A stretch of DNA of 64,000 nt from Gammaproteobacteria bacterium (GCA_030430025.1 JAUIGR010000004.1:46970-110969); one strand, 5' to 3'. Shown: positions 16,090 to 26,963, numbered from the stretch's first letter. Numbers and translations: made by a program. The notes: a model not told the origin generated them from the letters alone.

Positions 16090-16974
16090 TCAATAAACAC
16101 TGTTGCCATATTTTTTCTCTCCTGCTTCAATAGCAATTGGCAACCTATTTTGTTTAGGCGGCAATGAACATGTTGAATAAGGTGTAAATGCACATGGCGG
16201 GTTATAAGCTTTATTAAAATCTAAAATCACTTCGCCTTGCTCGTCAGGCAGGCCATCAGTATATAAAAATCGACCTGGTCCATAGGTACTGTGTCCATTG
16301 GTTTTATCACCAAAAATAATATATAAACTGTCATTGGCATTCAGCACATCAAATAGATAGTCTTGACCTGCTATTTCAAATGATAACTGTCCTGGCGATT
16401 CAGTTTCATTCAACTGCCCCATAACATTAACAATAGGAATAGTTCTCATTGGTTCAATAGGGACAAATTGTGCTTTTAACCTCAATGAATCATTCTCAGG
16501 AAAATATTGCAGTCCACCAAAATTCAAACGTGTCATCGCTTCAGAGTCTTTAATTCTTAGTGCCATCTTTCCTCTTTCTATCACATAAAATTGAAAAGTA
16601 TTGGTCGTAAAGACAGTCAACTCATCATCGCTGCTATCAGCATAAACATCAATTTTTTCCTTAATCATCTGACCATTGGCCTGAATACCACTGGTCACAT
16701 TTGGCACAAAAGTCATATCATTATGAATAGTTAGGTACAAATCACCTAAATGCTCTGGACCATGGGACAACACAATGTCGTTATGACCAGCAGAACCAAT
16801 GCTATTCTTGCCAACCTTCAGCCACTCCATGCCGACAAGACTCAACCAACCATGGGGTTTTTTTAATGAATTTAAGCGTTTCTCTTTCCATTGTGCATAG
16901 GCAACAGTATCATCCGCACAGCAGGTATTCACAAAAATCATCAAAATAGCCAAAATAAAAATATTAACTTTCAT
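16090..16974 (-). CDS. DUF1684 family exported protein
   Basis: 294 residues with a signal peptide (MKVNIFILAILMIFVNTCCA). DUF1684 (PF07920) signatures: YAQWKEKRLNSLKKPHGWLS followed by LVGMEWLK at the N-terminus and DFNKAYNPPCAFTPYSTCSL then PPKQNRLPIAIEAGEK at the C-terminus. Function of the family is unknown; the protein is probably periplasmic or lipidated (Cys pair near residue 18-19). It stands alone, ahead of rlmKL on the same strand in the reverse order (downstream of it). Confidence 0.82.
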   Translation of the reverse strand: MKVNIFILAILMIFVNTCCADDTVAYAQWKEKRLNSLKKPHGWLSLVGMEWLKVGKNSIGSAGHNDIVLSHGPEHLGDLYLTIHNDMTFVPNVTSGIQANGQMIKEKIDVYADSSDDELTVFTTNTFQFYVIERGKMALRIKDSEAMTRLNFGGLQYFPENDSLRLKAQFVPIEPMRTIPIVNVMGQLNETESPGQLSFEIAGQDYLFDVLNANDSLYIIFGDKTNGHSTYGPGRFLYTDGLPDEQGEVILDFNKAYNPPCAFTPYSTCSLPPKQNRLPIAIEAGEKKYGNSVY

Positions 16975-17028
16975 ACTTAAGGTATCTCTTTAAAGTAATG
17001 TTTTCATTATATCAAAACACTTGCTTCA

Positions 17029-19164
17029 TCATAGTTTTAACTCATAACAGCAGTGAATTTTTGAATGTTCAAAATCTTTATCTAGACTTTGAACAGTGAT
17101 ATCGTTAACAGAAAATAACTCTACCAATTGGTCATCCAGCTTAAATTTTTTGAAATTATTGGAAAAATATACGGTGCCATCTTTGGTTAACTTTTTTAGG
17201 CACAATTTGAGTAATCTGGCATGATCTCTTTGAACATCCCAATCTTGAACTCTAGAATGAGAATTTGAATATGTCGGCGGATCAACAATAATTAAATCAT
17301 ATGTATTTCTATCTGATTGTAGGAAGGGTAAAACATCTTGTCTAACCACATTATGTTTAACTTTTAACTTATTGATATTAAAATTATCAACCGACCATCC
17401 GAGATATGTTCTAGAAGTATCTACACTGGTCACTGAACGCGCACCACCAAAAGCAGCCGCCACAGAAATTGTTCCCGTATAACTAAATAAGTTTAATACC
17501 GACAAACCTTTACTTTGTTTTTGGATATGATTACGCAACCAACGATGATCCAAAAACAACCCTGTATCCAAATACTGAGTCAAATCTACAAAATATTTTC
17601 GACCGTGCTCTCGAATAACTAGGCGTGTATCTTGAACCTGGTCCTGTTTTTCATATTGGCTAGTTTGTTTTTGTTTCTGTCTGGTTTTTAGATGAATCTG
17701 TTGATCAGAAATGCCCAATACAGATTGAACCGCTAACAATGCCCATTCAAGATGTGTTTTCACCTTTTTAACATCAATAGATTTGGGAGCCTGATATTCT
17801 TGAATCACCACAAAATCTTTATAAATATCTATAGCAAACGCGAACTCAGGCATATCAGCATCATAGAGACGATATGCCTCAATCTCATTAACTTCCACCC
17901 ATTCTCGCAAATGGATTAACTTTTTTTTCAAACGATTGGCCAGAGACTGTGCACCTGCAGGTAAAGAAAAATACTGGCCATCAGGGACAGACAACCGATT
18001 TTTTTTATTGATGGAAAACATCCTTAATTGTACAGGCAATGCACCATTAAATAAGACATAAGATTTCTGCTCCCTATAACCTACCATCCATCCTTTGGCA
18101 GCATTTGGCGTTAGAATAGCTGCCTGTGCACCGTTTGCTTGTTGAGTCAACCAATGTGACAATCGCTGCCAACTTTGCAAGTGATTTTTTTTCAGCCGGA
18201 TACCATAAGGTGGATTGCAAACAATCAAGTTTTTATGTGGAGTAATGCGAAACTTATCCAGCGTTCGGTAATTGAAACTGATGCGTTTATTGGCAGGCAA
18301 ACGACTTAAATTATCGTTAGCTATATCAATTGACTCTTTATGGTGATCTACTCCAATAATTTGACCTTTATAACGCATAACTCCACAATCAAGCCGGTCA
18401 GCCGCCTCTTTTTGTAAGGAAACCCACTGATGCGAACTAAAATCACACCATGAGAATAAAGCATGGCTCATCAACTGTGCATTAGGAGCCATATCACACG
18501 CTATTTGCCACCCTTCAAGCAATAAAGTGCCTGAGCCACACATGGGGTCAATTAGATTGTAATTTAACTGAGCCTTCTCATACCACCCTGCCCTAATTAA
18601 TATAGCAGCCGCTAGATTCTCTTTTAGTGGCGCCAATGTATTTTCCTGGCGATAACCACGTAAATGTAGAGAATGACCCGTTAAATCCTGAAAAATATCT
18701 AACCGATCACTCTTAAGCCTGCCAAAAATACTTAAATGACCACCTTTTTTAATTACCTGGGGTCGTTTACCATAATTTTCACCTAGTTGGTCACATATCG
18801 CATCCTTACAAACTTGCGATGAAAAATGTGTGTTTTTAAGCTGCTTATTGGTGCCCGCAAAACGAATAGATAATGTTTTGGGTAAATCATTAACTTGGGC
18901 GTACCAATCAACGGTTTGTATAGCATCATACAAATCAGTCTGGTTGCGGCAATCACCACGGTGCAAAAAACGATAAAAACGATTGGCCAATCGAGACCAC
19001 ATGATCATTCTCATGACTGCTTCAGGTGAAGCTTGAAAGAATACGCCCGCCAGCGCTTCATTCACCTCAACAGCACCAAGCGACATCAACTCATCTTTCA
19101 ATAAGAGTTCAAAATGCTTGGGACAAGAAGCAAAATACGGTTGATCAAGCATCGAAATATTCAT
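17029..19164 (-). CDS. rlmKL: Bifunctional 23S rRNA methyltransferase RlmK/RlmL
   Basis: Methylates G2069 (m7G, RlmK) and G2445 (m2G, RlmL) of 23S rRNA. 711 residues: THUMP domain about 45-155, RlmL catalytic domain with [14 protein letters not shown] and CNPPYGIRL, then the C-terminal RlmK domain with [19 protein letters not shown] and VDPPTYSNS. Length matches E. coli RlmKL (702). The start at 19164 is preceded by GAGGT eight bases upstream. It overlaps the end of purT by 20 bases, so the two are probably cotranscribed. Confidence 0.96.
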   Translation of the reverse strand: MNISMLDQPYFASCPKHFELLLKDELMSLGAVEVNEALAGVFFQASPEAVMRMIMWSRLANRFYRFLHRGDCRNQTDLYDAIQTVDWYAQVNDLPKTLSIRFAGTNKQLKNTHFSSQVCKDAICDQLGENYGKRPQVIKKGGHLSIFGRLKSDRLDIFQDLTGHSLHLRGYRQENTLAPLKENLAAAILIRAGWYEKAQLNYNLIDPMCGSGTLLLEGWQIACDMAPNAQLMSHALFSWCDFSSHQWVSLQKEAADRLDCGVMRYKGQIIGVDHHKESIDIANDNLSRLPANKRISFNYRTLDKFRITPHKNLIVCNPPYGIRLKKNHLQSWQRLSHWLTQQANGAQAAILTPNAAKGWMVGYREQKSYVLFNGALPVQLRMFSINKKNRLSVPDGQYFSLPAGAQSLANRLKKKLIHLREWVEVNEIEAYRLYDADMPEFAFAIDIYKDFVVIQEYQAPKSIDVKKVKTHLEWALLAVQSVLGISDQQIHLKTRQKQKQTSQYEKQDQVQDTRLVIREHGRKYFVDLTQYLDTGLFLDHRWLRNHIQKQSKGLSVLNLFSYTGTISVAAAFGGARSVTSVDTSRTYLGWSVDNFNINKLKVKHNVVRQDVLPFLQSDRNTYDLIIVDPPTYSNSHSRVQDWDVQRDHARLLKLCLKKLTKDGTVYFSNNFKKFKLDDQLVELFSVNDITVQSLDKDFEHSKIHCCYELKL

Positions 19165-20344
19165 CGAGATTTACCTCAATGACTTCTGCCATCTCTGCTG
19201 CCTTCTTTCGAGCTGCGTTTAAAGATCGCGCAGTTGATAAACAAACACCCAATCTACGTTTCCCATCAATCTCGGGTTTTCCAAATAATCTGAGCTGAGT
19301 TCCAGAATGATTTAAAGCATCAGCAATACCCGAGAATGTAGGGTCTGTACCTCGGCCATTGGCAAGAATCACATGAGACGCGCAAGGACCATTTTGTATA
19401 ATTCCAGGAATAGGCAAACCTAATATCGCACGTACATGCAAAGCAAATTGACTGAGATCTTGTGAAATCATGGTCACCATGCCTGTATCGTGAGGTCTTG
19501 GAGAGACTTCAGAAAAAATCACCTCATCTCCCTTAATAAATAGCTCAACGCCAAATAGACCATAACCACCCAACGCATCTGTAATTTTCTTACCAATTTC
19601 CTTGGCCAAAGCCAGTGACTTATCGGTCATCGGTTGTGGCTGCCAGGACTCTTGATAATCACCCTCTTTCTGGACATGACCAATGGCTTCACAAAATGAT
19701 GTACCATCTTTATGCCTAATGGTCAGTAGCGTCACCTCAAAATCAAATTTCACAAAACCTTCTACAATCACTCTTCCAGCACCCGTCCTACCAGCAGACT
19801 GTGATTCATTCCAGGCATCATCAATATCATCGATAGTTTTAATCGTCGATTGACCTTTACCTGAGGAACTCATCACCGGTTTAACGACACAAGGCACACC
19901 AATTCTTTCAACTGCCTTTTGAAATGATTGATAATCATCAACAAATTCATATCGACTGGTTGGAATTTCTAATACTTCTGCCGCTAACCTCCTGACCCCC
20001 TCCCTATCCATAGTCAACTTGGCTGCTTTAGCCGTCGGAACGACATCATAACCCTCAGATTCTAATATCAATAACTCATCAGTGGCGATGGCTTCTATTT
20101 CCGGAACAATTAAATCTGGTTGAACAGCTTCTACCAGGGTTCGCAAGTCCGAGGCATTGGTCATATCGATAACAAAACACTCATCAGCCACATGCATCGC
20201 TGGCGCATTGGCATAACGATCTACTGCTATGACATAAATCCCATATCGCTGTGCTTCAATGACAACTTCCTTACCAAGTTCTCCTGAACCCAATAACATG
20301 ATTTTGACAGGTTGTTTTCTGTCCTTAGAAAAATATTGGCTCAT
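19145..20344 (-). CDS. purT: Formate-dependent phosphoribosylglycinamide formyltransferase
   Basis: ATP-grasp enzyme making formyl-GAR from GAR, formate and ATP in purine synthesis. About 399 residues starting [39 protein letters not shown] and [13 protein letters not shown] are PurT signatures, and [14 protein letters not shown] is the metal/ATP-binding strand. The frame is open 24 codons further upstream, but an AGGTG ribosome site precedes the ATG at 20344. Overlaps rlmKL. Confidence 0.95.
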   Translation of the reverse strand: MSQYFSKDRKQPVKIMLLGSGELGKEVVIEAQRYGIYVIAVDRYANAPAMHVADECFVIDMTNASDLRTLVEAVQPDLIVPEIEAIATDELLILESEGYDVVPTAKAAKLTMDREGVRRLAAEVLEIPTSRYEFVDDYQSFQKAVERIGVPCVVKPVMSSSGKGQSTIKTIDDIDDAWNESQSAGRTGAGRVIVEGFVKFDFEVTLLTIRHKDGTSFCEAIGHVQKEGDYQESWQPQPMTDKSLALAKEIGKKITDALGGYGLFGVELFIKGDEVIFSEVSPRPHDTGMVTMISQDLSQFALHVRAILGLPIPGIIQNGPCASHVILANGRGTDPTFSGIADALNHSGTQLRLFGKPEIDGKRRLGVCLSTARSLNAARKKAAEMAEVIEVNLDEYFDA

Positions 20345-20534
20345 ACACCTGATGGCTGATAAATAAAATGGCTTATTATACATCAGCTCACCAAAACGAA
20401 ACCGAACAAAACACATGGAACCTTATGAAATGGATAGTATCTAAAGTTGCGATCATCGCCGTAACAAAACCCTTATTAAACTGGCAATCATAGTCATTGA
20501 TTTGTAAGATATCGCTATTTTTGGAGAGAATATA

Positions 20535-21122
20535 ATGATGAGAACCTTCATTCTGTTAATGTTAATCACAACCAACCATTTGTGGGCAACCACGATTAAA
20601 ATGAGTACAACTAAAGGTAATATTTATATTGAACTCTATGACGATAAAACACCTGAAACCGTTAAAAATTTTCTCAGTTATGTCAAAGATGACTTTTATA
20701 AGGGCACTATTTTTCACCGGGTGATCAGCACGTTCATGATCCAAGGTGGCGGTTTTGACAAAGATCTCAACAGGAAAGCAACTAAGGACCCTATAAAAAA
20801 CGAAGCGTCTGCTGATCTTAAAAACTTAAGAGGTACCATAGCTATGGCGAGAACAGCTGATCCACATTCAGCGACTGCTCAATTTTTTATTAATGTACAA
20901 GACAACCCTGCCTTGAATTACACCGGTCCAGAAAATACCAGAACATGGGGCTACGCGGTATTCGGACATGTCATCGAAGGCATGGACGTAGTAGATGAAA
21001 TTCGTTTTGTTCCCACTGGCGCACAACCACCATTCCGAAAAGACGTACCTCAAGAAACTGTAGAAATACTATCCGTAGAGATTGTTGAAAAAGTAGCTAA
21101 AGAGTCGAATACAAAAAACTGA
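20535..21122 (+). CDS. ppiA: Periplasmic peptidyl-prolyl cis-trans isomerase (cyclophilin)
   Basis: 195 residues: signal peptide (about [18 protein letters not shown]), then one cyclophilin domain with [36 protein letters not shown] and [14 protein letters not shown]. The catalytic Arg (FHRV), Phe/Met/Gln (FMIQ) and QFFIN motifs are present. Likely folds envelope proteins. A second Met follows the first; GGAGAG precedes. lpxH starts two bases after its stop. PpiA versus PpiB is decided by the signal peptide. Confidence 0.9.
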   Translation: MMRTFILLMLITTNHLWATTIKMSTTKGNIYIELYDDKTPETVKNFLSYVKDDFYKGTIFHRVISTFMIQGGGFDKDLNRKATKDPIKNEASADLKNLRGTIAMARTADPHSATAQFFINVQDNPALNYTGPENTRTWGYAVFGHVIEGMDVVDEIRFVPTGAQPPFRKDVPQETVEILSVEIVEKVAKESNTKN

Positions 21123-21124
21123 TA

Positions 21125-21829
21125 GTGACCACATTTTTCATATCAGACTTGCATCTCTGTCCACAGAGACCTGATATCACATCGTGGTTTCAGACTTTTC
21201 TCAAAGATCAAGCGCAATATGCTGAAGCCTTATATATTTTAGGTGATTTATTTGAATATTGGTTGGGAGATGATGCCGTTGACGAGTTAGCTCAAACAGT
21301 GGCTGATTCACTACAATCTATTCAACAAAAAGGTACATCAATCTATTTCATAGCTGGGAACCGTGACTTTCTTTTAGGCTCAGAATACGCAAAACAATCA
21401 GCTATGATTGTTATTTCTGAGCCCATTGTCATTGATTTATATGGTCAACCCACATTACTGGTCCATGGTGACGCTCAGTGTACTGACGATAAATCATACC
21501 AACAAGTTCGGACAATGGTTCGCACCCCTACTTGGCAAGCACAATTTCTCAGCAAAACCATCTCCGAGCGTTCAGCATTTGCTAACCAGGCGAGGATGGA
21601 AAGTCAAAAACATACAGAGAATGCTCAAATAGAAATCATGGATGTCAACGACAAAACCATTGAGAAGTTAATGAAAAAGCATCAGGTCAAACAAATGATC
21701 CATGGCCATACACACCGGCCATGCATCCATGAAATCAATGGTACCCGTCGATTTGTCTTGGGCGATTGGCATAAACAAACCAGTTACTTATCTGTTGAAG
21801 ATAACACTTACCAATTAATTTGTACATAA
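21125..21829 (+). CDS. lpxH: UDP-2,3-diacylglucosamine diphosphatase
   Basis: Cleaves UDP-2,3-diacylglucosamine to lipid X and UMP in lipid A synthesis. 234 residues of the calcineurin-like fold with all metal motifs: ISDLHL, LGDLFEYWLGDD, AGNRDFLLG, LVHGDAQCTDD and MIHGHTHRPC. The start is GTG at 21125, two bases after the cyclophilin stop; ppiB/ppiA-lpxH linkage is common in gammaproteobacteria. Confidence 0.96.
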   Translation: MTTFFISDLHLCPQRPDITSWFQTFLKDQAQYAEALYILGDLFEYWLGDDAVDELAQTVADSLQSIQQKGTSIYFIAGNRDFLLGSEYAKQSAMIVISEPIVIDLYGQPTLLVHGDAQCTDDKSYQQVRTMVRTPTWQAQFLSKTISERSAFANQARMESQKHTENAQIEIMDVNDKTIEKLMKKHQVKQMIHGHTHRPCIHEINGTRRFVLGDWHKQTSYLSVEDNTYQLICT

Positions 21830-22057
21830 CCATAAATAAAACCTGGGTCATCAATCGATCTTTTCACCATTTTAACAACTTATTAATTTCTAGGATATTA
21901 CAATCAACAGCGGTGTGATGGAGCGCTAATTTAAATTTACATAAAGTCTATTGAATGTATTTTGAGACCCACACACAAAGTATGATTTAAGAATTCACGT
22001 ATAAATATATCTTGATTTAAAGGGTTCGATAGTCAATCAATTCAACTCACTGTTTTC

Positions 22058-22078
22058 AAAAGAGCCCACGGCTCTTTT
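22058..22078 (+). terminator. Terminator after lpxH, ahead of secreted-protein gene
   Basis: Perfect 9-bp stem AAAAGAGCC-CAC-GGCTCTTTT. The T-run is part of the stem. It lies about 230 bases after lpxH and 25 bases before the next start codon, so it may also act in the leader of that gene. Confidence 0.6.
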
Positions 22079-22103
22079 CAGCTAATAATGGATGAAATAA
22101 ATT

Positions 22104-23417
22104 ATGAAAAAAATACTTTGTCTAATATCTATTTTATATCTTGGTCCTTCTTGGGGGGCCAATAACCCGACAGACTATATTCTCAAAGAAATTATCAATG
22201 GTTATCAAATCCTTGATGCTGATCCAAACAGGGTGATACTATTTGATGCTAATCAAGGATCCTATGATGATCAAGAGACTGAAATTATCTTACCTTTTCC
22301 TTTCTCATTTTATGGTCTGTCGTATGACAGTCTAAGAGTAAGTACCAATGGGTATCTGGTTTTCCCAGATAATCAGACAGGAACCAGCTATACCAACACC
22401 GATTTACCGGATGCCCAGGCACCTAACGGCATTATAGCGCCGTTTTGGGATGACCTCGCTGTGCTTCAAGGTGGCTCAGCTCAAATCTCCTACACCGTTC
22501 AAGGTAATGCCCCTAATCGAATCCTAATCATTGATTATGAGTCAGTAGACATTCGTGCTGGCGCCAACCCCACTGACGATTACGTTTCTACCCAAGTTAA
22601 ATTATTTGAACAAAATGATGTCATAGAGTTTCATTATGGACCGAGAGAAACTAATGATGGCTATACTGACGCTACCATTGGCCTAGAACATCCTTGCGGC
22701 TGTATAGCAGCAAGAGGACCCAACTATGTCTCAACTAACGACACTGCACCGACTATTGCTTATCGCTATACACCAACGCCGAAATATTATGCACGTCAAG
22801 AAGTTGGTATGAACTATGAAGATTTAGAATTCATGCCAAACAGGGTGATATTATTTGATGCGCTTAACGGTGACATTGACGACCAAGCAGCTGAACTTGA
22901 TCTGCCTTTTCCCTTTTTCTTTTATGAGCAAGAATTCAGCAGTTTAAGAGTCAGTACTAACGGTTACTTGGTGTTCCCAGATAACCAATCAGGAGTAATT
23001 CATAACAACCAGACACTGCCTAATGAAGAGGACCCTAATGGCATCATCGCTATTTATTGGGATGATTTGAGACTTAATGATACTTCAAACATACCAGATC
23101 AAATTTCATATGTTCTTCAAGGGCAAGCACCCAACAGGACTTTAATTATTGACTACAGATCAGTCACTATAGGCTTTACTAGCAATAATCTTTACGCTCA
23201 AGTAAAACTATATGAAGGCAGTCATATCATAGAACTCCATTATGGAGATAATAATGATACCAATAACGTGACCATCGGATTAGAACACCCATGTGGTTGT
23301 ATTGCTGAACCCGGCCCTAATTACAACTGGTTTAATGATATTTACCCTGATAAAGCCTTTCGTTATATCCCCTATGCATACGACATAATTTTTGAGGATG
23401 GACTGGATGGAAATTAA
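22104..23417 (+). CDS. Secreted protein of two nidogen-like repeats
   Basis: 437 residues with a signal peptide (MKKILCLISILYLGPSWGA). Two tandem repeats of about 190 residues (about 45-230 and 245-425) share PNRVILFDA, LPFPF.FY, SLRVSTNGYLVFPDNQ, PNGIIA.(F/Y)WDDL, QAPNR.LIIDYRSV and TIGLEHPCGCIA, each with a Cys-x-Cys pair. The pattern (folded beta sheets with NGY and WDD) resembles NIDO-like extracellular domains. The C-terminus is IIFEDGLDGN, resembling the IFxDGFE tail I recall on many exported Lysobacterales/Marinicella proteins. Function unknown. Confidence 0.75.
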   Translation: MKKILCLISILYLGPSWGANNPTDYILKEIINGYQILDADPNRVILFDANQGSYDDQETEIILPFPFSFYGLSYDSLRVSTNGYLVFPDNQTGTSYTNTDLPDAQAPNGIIAPFWDDLAVLQGGSAQISYTVQGNAPNRILIIDYESVDIRAGANPTDDYVSTQVKLFEQNDVIEFHYGPRETNDGYTDATIGLEHPCGCIAARGPNYVSTNDTAPTIAYRYTPTPKYYARQEVGMNYEDLEFMPNRVILFDALNGDIDDQAAELDLPFPFFFYEQEFSSLRVSTNGYLVFPDNQSGVIHNNQTLPNEEDPNGIIAIYWDDLRLNDTSNIPDQISYVLQGQAPNRTLIIDYRSVTIGFTSNNLYAQVKLYEGSHIIELHYGDNNDTNNVTIGLEHPCGCIAEPGPNYNWFNDIYPDKAFRYIPYAYDIIFEDGLDGN

Positions 23418-23472
23418 CCACAAATAAAACGTTCCCATTGAAGATTTGCTTTAACTCTCAATGGGTACCATA

Positions 23473-23511
23473 ACCGTTGCATCGTTGTAAAAAGCAGTGC
23501 AACGGTTTTTT
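23473..23511 (+). terminator. Intrinsic terminator between convergent genes
   Basis: 9-bp stem ACCGTTGCA (23473-23481) / TGCAACGGT (23498-23506) followed by a T-run (23506-23511). A second hairpin, CCCATTGA / TCAATGGG (23434-23465), lies just before it. They end the secreted-protein transcript and face the convergent small membrane protein gene. Confidence 0.8.
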
Positions 23512-23842
23512 AAACTTTTTCACTTTGAACAAACGACATAACAGCCATCAAAACTAAAACACCTAAAGCGACAATAGCATCCAAAGCATAAACAGCCAGA
23601 CCAGTAAAAACCAGTAAGAATGAGGGGATGCTTTTCTTTAAATCAACTTCAGCCTCAAGCTTCAAAAGTTTATAAAAACCCAAAATAATCAAAAAAAAGC
23701 CAACAGTTTTCACCGACCAGGAAAAGGCAAGTTCAATACTTTTGATATCATTCCTGAGCTCTTCAGCAAATACTCCCCACAGAAAGAACACAATCACACC
23801 CGTAATGAATAAAATGATTAATTCTAACTTAGAAATTTTCAT
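23510..23842 (-). CDS. Small integral membrane protein, unknown function
   Basis: 110 residues with three or four hydrophobic segments (about 8-27, 43-60, 70-86 and 85-104) and a charged linker KLLKLEAEVDLKK between them. I do not recognise a family. A ribosome site (AGGAG on the minus strand, just before the ATG at 23842) supports the start. Monocistronic; it ends inside the terminator of the convergent neighbour. Could be a small transporter subunit or a YiaA/DUF-type membrane protein. Confidence 0.55.
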   Translation of the reverse strand: MKISKLELIILFITGVIVFFLWGVFAEELRNDIKSIELAFSWSVKTVGFFLIILGFYKLLKLEAEVDLKKSIPSFLLVFTGLAVYALDAIVALGVLVLMAVMSFVQSEKV

Positions 23843-23994
23843 AATTAACTCCTATAGAAATTTGACTTTCAACGGACTATAACATCCACATGAGTAACTC
23901 AAACTATTGATGTCTTTCGGTGCTATTTTATAACACTTTTTGCCTTTAACCATGAAAAAAAGATACCATAAGATATGGCATAAAACTGTCTATA

Positions 23995-24022
23995 CTGATT
24001 TTAGAGTCAATTAAAGTATAAT
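23995..24022 (+). promoter_or_regulatory. Possible promoter of the DUF6624-like gene
   Basis: Perfect -10 TATAAT at 24017-24022 with a weak -35 CTGATT at 23995-24000 (16-bp spacer). The expected start near 24029 is about 20 bases before the GTG start at 24050. Confidence 0.35.
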
Positions 24023-24049
24023 ACTCCTTTTTCGTCAAGAAAACGGCTT

Positions 24050-25693
24050 GTGGCATTCAACCGACCTAGAAAAACGCGGATCTCCATTACAATCACTCTA
24101 CTTATAAGCTTTTGTTTTCTGGTCGCAGCAGAAAGTTACACTGATGTACTGAATCATGCGATACGACTTGATCAGCAACACCGTTTGACAATACAACAAC
24201 TAAAAATATCTGGAGAAAATCATAAAAAAATCAATCAGTTAAGAGCATCACAACGGATATTAGATCAACAAAACATCTCCACATTGCACGACCTAGTTAA
24301 GAAAATAGGTCACTGGCCTGGAATTGATGATGTTGGTGAAAATATGGCAAAAACGGCACTGGTCATTGTCAAACACGCTTCGGTTGAACAACAAGCCACT
24401 TTGCTACCAAAAATTAAACAGGCTGTTTTGAGTCAGCAGATTAAACCAGAATGGTATGCTGATTTGTTTGATCAGTGGCTGATGCAGCAAGATCTGCCAC
24501 AAGCCTATGGAACATTAATGATGAAAGGGAAAGGTCAGCAAAAAAAACTATTTCCTATTCAACCCATCAAACAAGTTAATCAACAACGTGCCGAAATTGG
24601 TCTGGTTGATTTACAACATAGATTGACTAAACAAAAATTATGGTTACGACCTAATCTTTATGATGAAAAGTACTATGAATTGGTTCCAATCAAAACTTTT
24701 GAGCGATTAACCGACCCAGCGATAGATTGTTTAAAAAAAATGGCTTCTCGTAGCAAAAAGGCTAGACTGGATCAATCAGAGAACGCTGACACAATGAAAC
24801 GAAAAAAGCCAATTTTGTCTAACTGTGTTGAAGAGCAGCCCGCTGTGTACAACTATTGGCTACTGGTTAAAACTTTAAAATTGTTCCCAGAACATCCTTA
24901 TTTTGAGCAAATCAGGAAACAACTAGCATATGATTTCGGCATTAAAAATATACAAAAGCAATTTGGCCACTTGCAAACAAAAGTAGACTACCATCAACAA
25001 AGACTGTACTCCATGGCCTGGTATTTAACAGTGGCAGCAGAGTTACACAGTTGGACAGATGCTCAAGCACAACAGTGGTACAGTACTTTGCAACCATTAG
25101 AGACTCAAATCAAATCCAGCATCATCAACCAGTTTTCTCAACTGACACCGCCAATCAATAGTAACAGACATTCCCAAGATACTTTTGCTATCGCTTTGAT
25201 GCTGGACTACAGTCGAGTAATAAACGATATCAATTTTGAACAATTACTAATCAATCAAGTCAATCGCTTATATACCTCAAAAGAGAAATGTCCCATTGAC
25301 AAAGAGTCCTCTAACCAAAACCTTTTTTCGGCTTGTCTGGCAGAAGCTGATTTAATGCGTAGGGTAATGTCTGCTGAAGTTTACCGCAAGTGGTTAAAAA
25401 AACGCCTCCCACAAATTAAACACAACAGCCATTGGTTACGTACTGTTGAGCCCAACAAAGGCCGAGACGACCGCAACTCTGCTTATGCAAATGGCCTAAA
25501 TATTTCTAGAGCCTGGATGCTAGAAGGTATTGCCTCTGCCCTACCTAACACAGATAAACGACGCAAAATACTACTTAATCAGTCAACAAACCATCGCCGT
25601 GCAAGTTTATCCACAATCATCAATAAACAACATAATACCAATCTCTGGCTGAAATCTTTTGCACTCTATTTCTTAACTCAAACGGGTGTTTGA
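24050..25693 (+). CDS. Exported DUF6624-like protein with helical C-terminal region
   Basis: 547 residues; GTG start. Basic N-terminus (MAFNRPRKTRISITITLLIS) followed by a hydrophobic stretch that fits a signal peptide or anchor (about 10-28). Residues 60-175 resemble DUF6624: a LxxLVKKIGHWPG motif, GENMAKTALVIVKHA, then PEWYADLFDQWLMQQDLPQAYGTLM. The remaining 370 residues are helical and rich in Gln, Lys and Trp, with no recognised domain. Function unknown. It converges with the beta-barrel gene, with ten bases between stops. Confidence 0.6.
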   Translation: MAFNRPRKTRISITITLLISFCFLVAAESYTDVLNHAIRLDQQHRLTIQQLKISGENHKKINQLRASQRILDQQNISTLHDLVKKIGHWPGIDDVGENMAKTALVIVKHASVEQQATLLPKIKQAVLSQQIKPEWYADLFDQWLMQQDLPQAYGTLMMKGKGQQKKLFPIQPIKQVNQQRAEIGLVDLQHRLTKQKLWLRPNLYDEKYYELVPIKTFERLTDPAIDCLKKMASRSKKARLDQSENADTMKRKKPILSNCVEEQPAVYNYWLLVKTLKLFPEHPYFEQIRKQLAYDFGIKNIQKQFGHLQTKVDYHQQRLYSMAWYLTVAAELHSWTDAQAQQWYSTLQPLETQIKSSIINQFSQLTPPINSNRHSQDTFAIALMLDYSRVINDINFEQLLINQVNRLYTSKEKCPIDKESSNQNLFSACLAEADLMRRVMSAEVYRKWLKKRLPQIKHNSHWLRTVEPNKGRDDRNSAYANGLNISRAWMLEGIASALPNTDKRRKILLNQSTNHRRASLSTIINKQHNTNLWLKSFALYFLTQTGV

Positions 25694-25703
25694 ATTAACT
25701 TCA

Positions 25704-26963
25704 TCAAAATTGATATTTAACATTGATGTAGGCATTACTCGCCCGGTCAAATTGACCAAAAAATGACTGTTCATGACTACCACGAAACACATTAGATCCA
25801 ACATCAAACAACCAGTGATCATTATGCCGATATTGTATGTTAGGTCGCCAATAGCTGTCTTCGTCTGTCGGTGAATAGAATACAAATAATGACCAAGTTA
25901 ATTTGTCCTGATAACTGAGATAAGTCAATCTTTGTGTCCAAACCTCCCTATGCTCCGCCCCTTGCCAACCAGCCAACTCACGGGCAGCATAAACATCATG
26001 CGTTTGCTCTACATAATATTGCATAGACCAATTGAGTTTTTTGATTAGTTCATGTTCATAACCCAACAACCAACGATTTTGACCATTAGCGACCAAGGGA
26101 TCATCTCCTTGCTTGTCATCTAAAGCCTCATGATGAGCCACCTCAATATTCAACAAGCCCCCCCAAACAGAGCCCCGAACACTCAAACCGATATTTTGTT
26201 TGCGATGGTACGTTGGGCTACCTAAGACATCAAACCCCACTGGTGACTTCTCATAACCACGATAACCATAAACAGCATATTCCCATCCAGCCAGCTGTTT
26301 AAACAATCGAAGACTGAACTCAGGTTGACTTGGTTCATTGGCCCTAATCACCTTTTTACCACCTAATGACTGTTGCCACTGAGGGTTATAGAAAGAAAAT
26401 CGTTCACCATTGATATACCTATCAGCAACAAATTCAGGAGTCAATACCCAATCTACATTGACCAATTGGAAATAGTGTCTCATACGTAATGCGGCTGCAG
26501 GCGCTTTAAGATAGTTCACTTCCCTACCTGCAAAAAATGACTGCCAATCTTTTGGGAAAAAATCATTGAGAAATAACAAGTCTCCCGTACCCCAGGTACT
26601 TACTTGCTGCCCCAAAGTCACATCAGTACGCGACCCAAGGGAGAAATCCACGGTCAATTGTCGCAGATCAAACTCAGTTTTATTCAGTACATCATCGTAC
26701 CAAACATCAGCCTCAACCTGAAAATCAAACTGTTCATGATCATATTCCAGTTCACTATGAAAACGCCACTCCGACAAAGTTTCTTGCTTGTTGAACAAAG
26801 GATCACTTGATAAACGATACCCAAAACCTATCGATGTAAAACCACTCCACTGCCACTGTGAATGACTGGTCTCTTCATTCCAAGCATCATCACCCCAAAG
26901 ATCAGCATCCTGTGCCAAGAGAGAAGAAGCAAAAAACAACAAAATCGAACGCATCATTCTCAT
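25704..26963 (-). CDS. Outer membrane beta-barrel protein of an RND export operon
   Basis: 419 residues, signal peptide (MRMMRSILLFFASSLLA). The rest alternates short amphipathic strands and ends in KYQF, the aromatic C-terminus of outer membrane barrels. Strand-like segments include YRLSSDPLF, LTVDFSLGSRTDVTLGQQVS and RQRLTYLSYQDKLTWSLFVF-type stretches. It overlaps the LolA-like gene by four bases (ATGA) and so belongs to the MMPL-LolA-like operon. Related barrels accompany such transporters in marine gammaproteobacteria. Probably the outer membrane part of a lipid export path; the substrate is inferred. Confidence 0.68.
   Translation of the reverse strand: MRMMRSILLFFASSLLAQDADLWGDDAWNEETSHSQWQWSGFTSIGFGYRLSSDPLFNKQETLSEWRFHSELEYDHEQFDFQVEADVWYDDVLNKTEFDLRQLTVDFSLGSRTDVTLGQQVSTWGTGDLLFLNDFFPKDWQSFFAGREVNYLKAPAAALRMRHYFQLVNVDWVLTPEFVADRYINGERFSFYNPQWQQSLGGKKVIRANEPSQPEFSLRLFKQLAGWEYAVYGYRGYEKSPVGFDVLGSPTYHRKQNIGLSVRGSVWGGLLNIEVAHHEALDDKQGDDPLVANGQNRWLLGYEHELIKKLNWSMQYYVEQTHDVYAARELAGWQGAEHREVWTQRLTYLSYQDKLTWSLFVFYSPTDEDSYWRPNIQYRHNDHWLFDVGSNVFRGSHEQSFFGQFDRASNAYINVKYQF

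Noticed and set aside
20345..20416. Longer PurT start
   Set aside because: The extra 24 residues are absent from the family, and AGGTG precedes the ATG at 20344.
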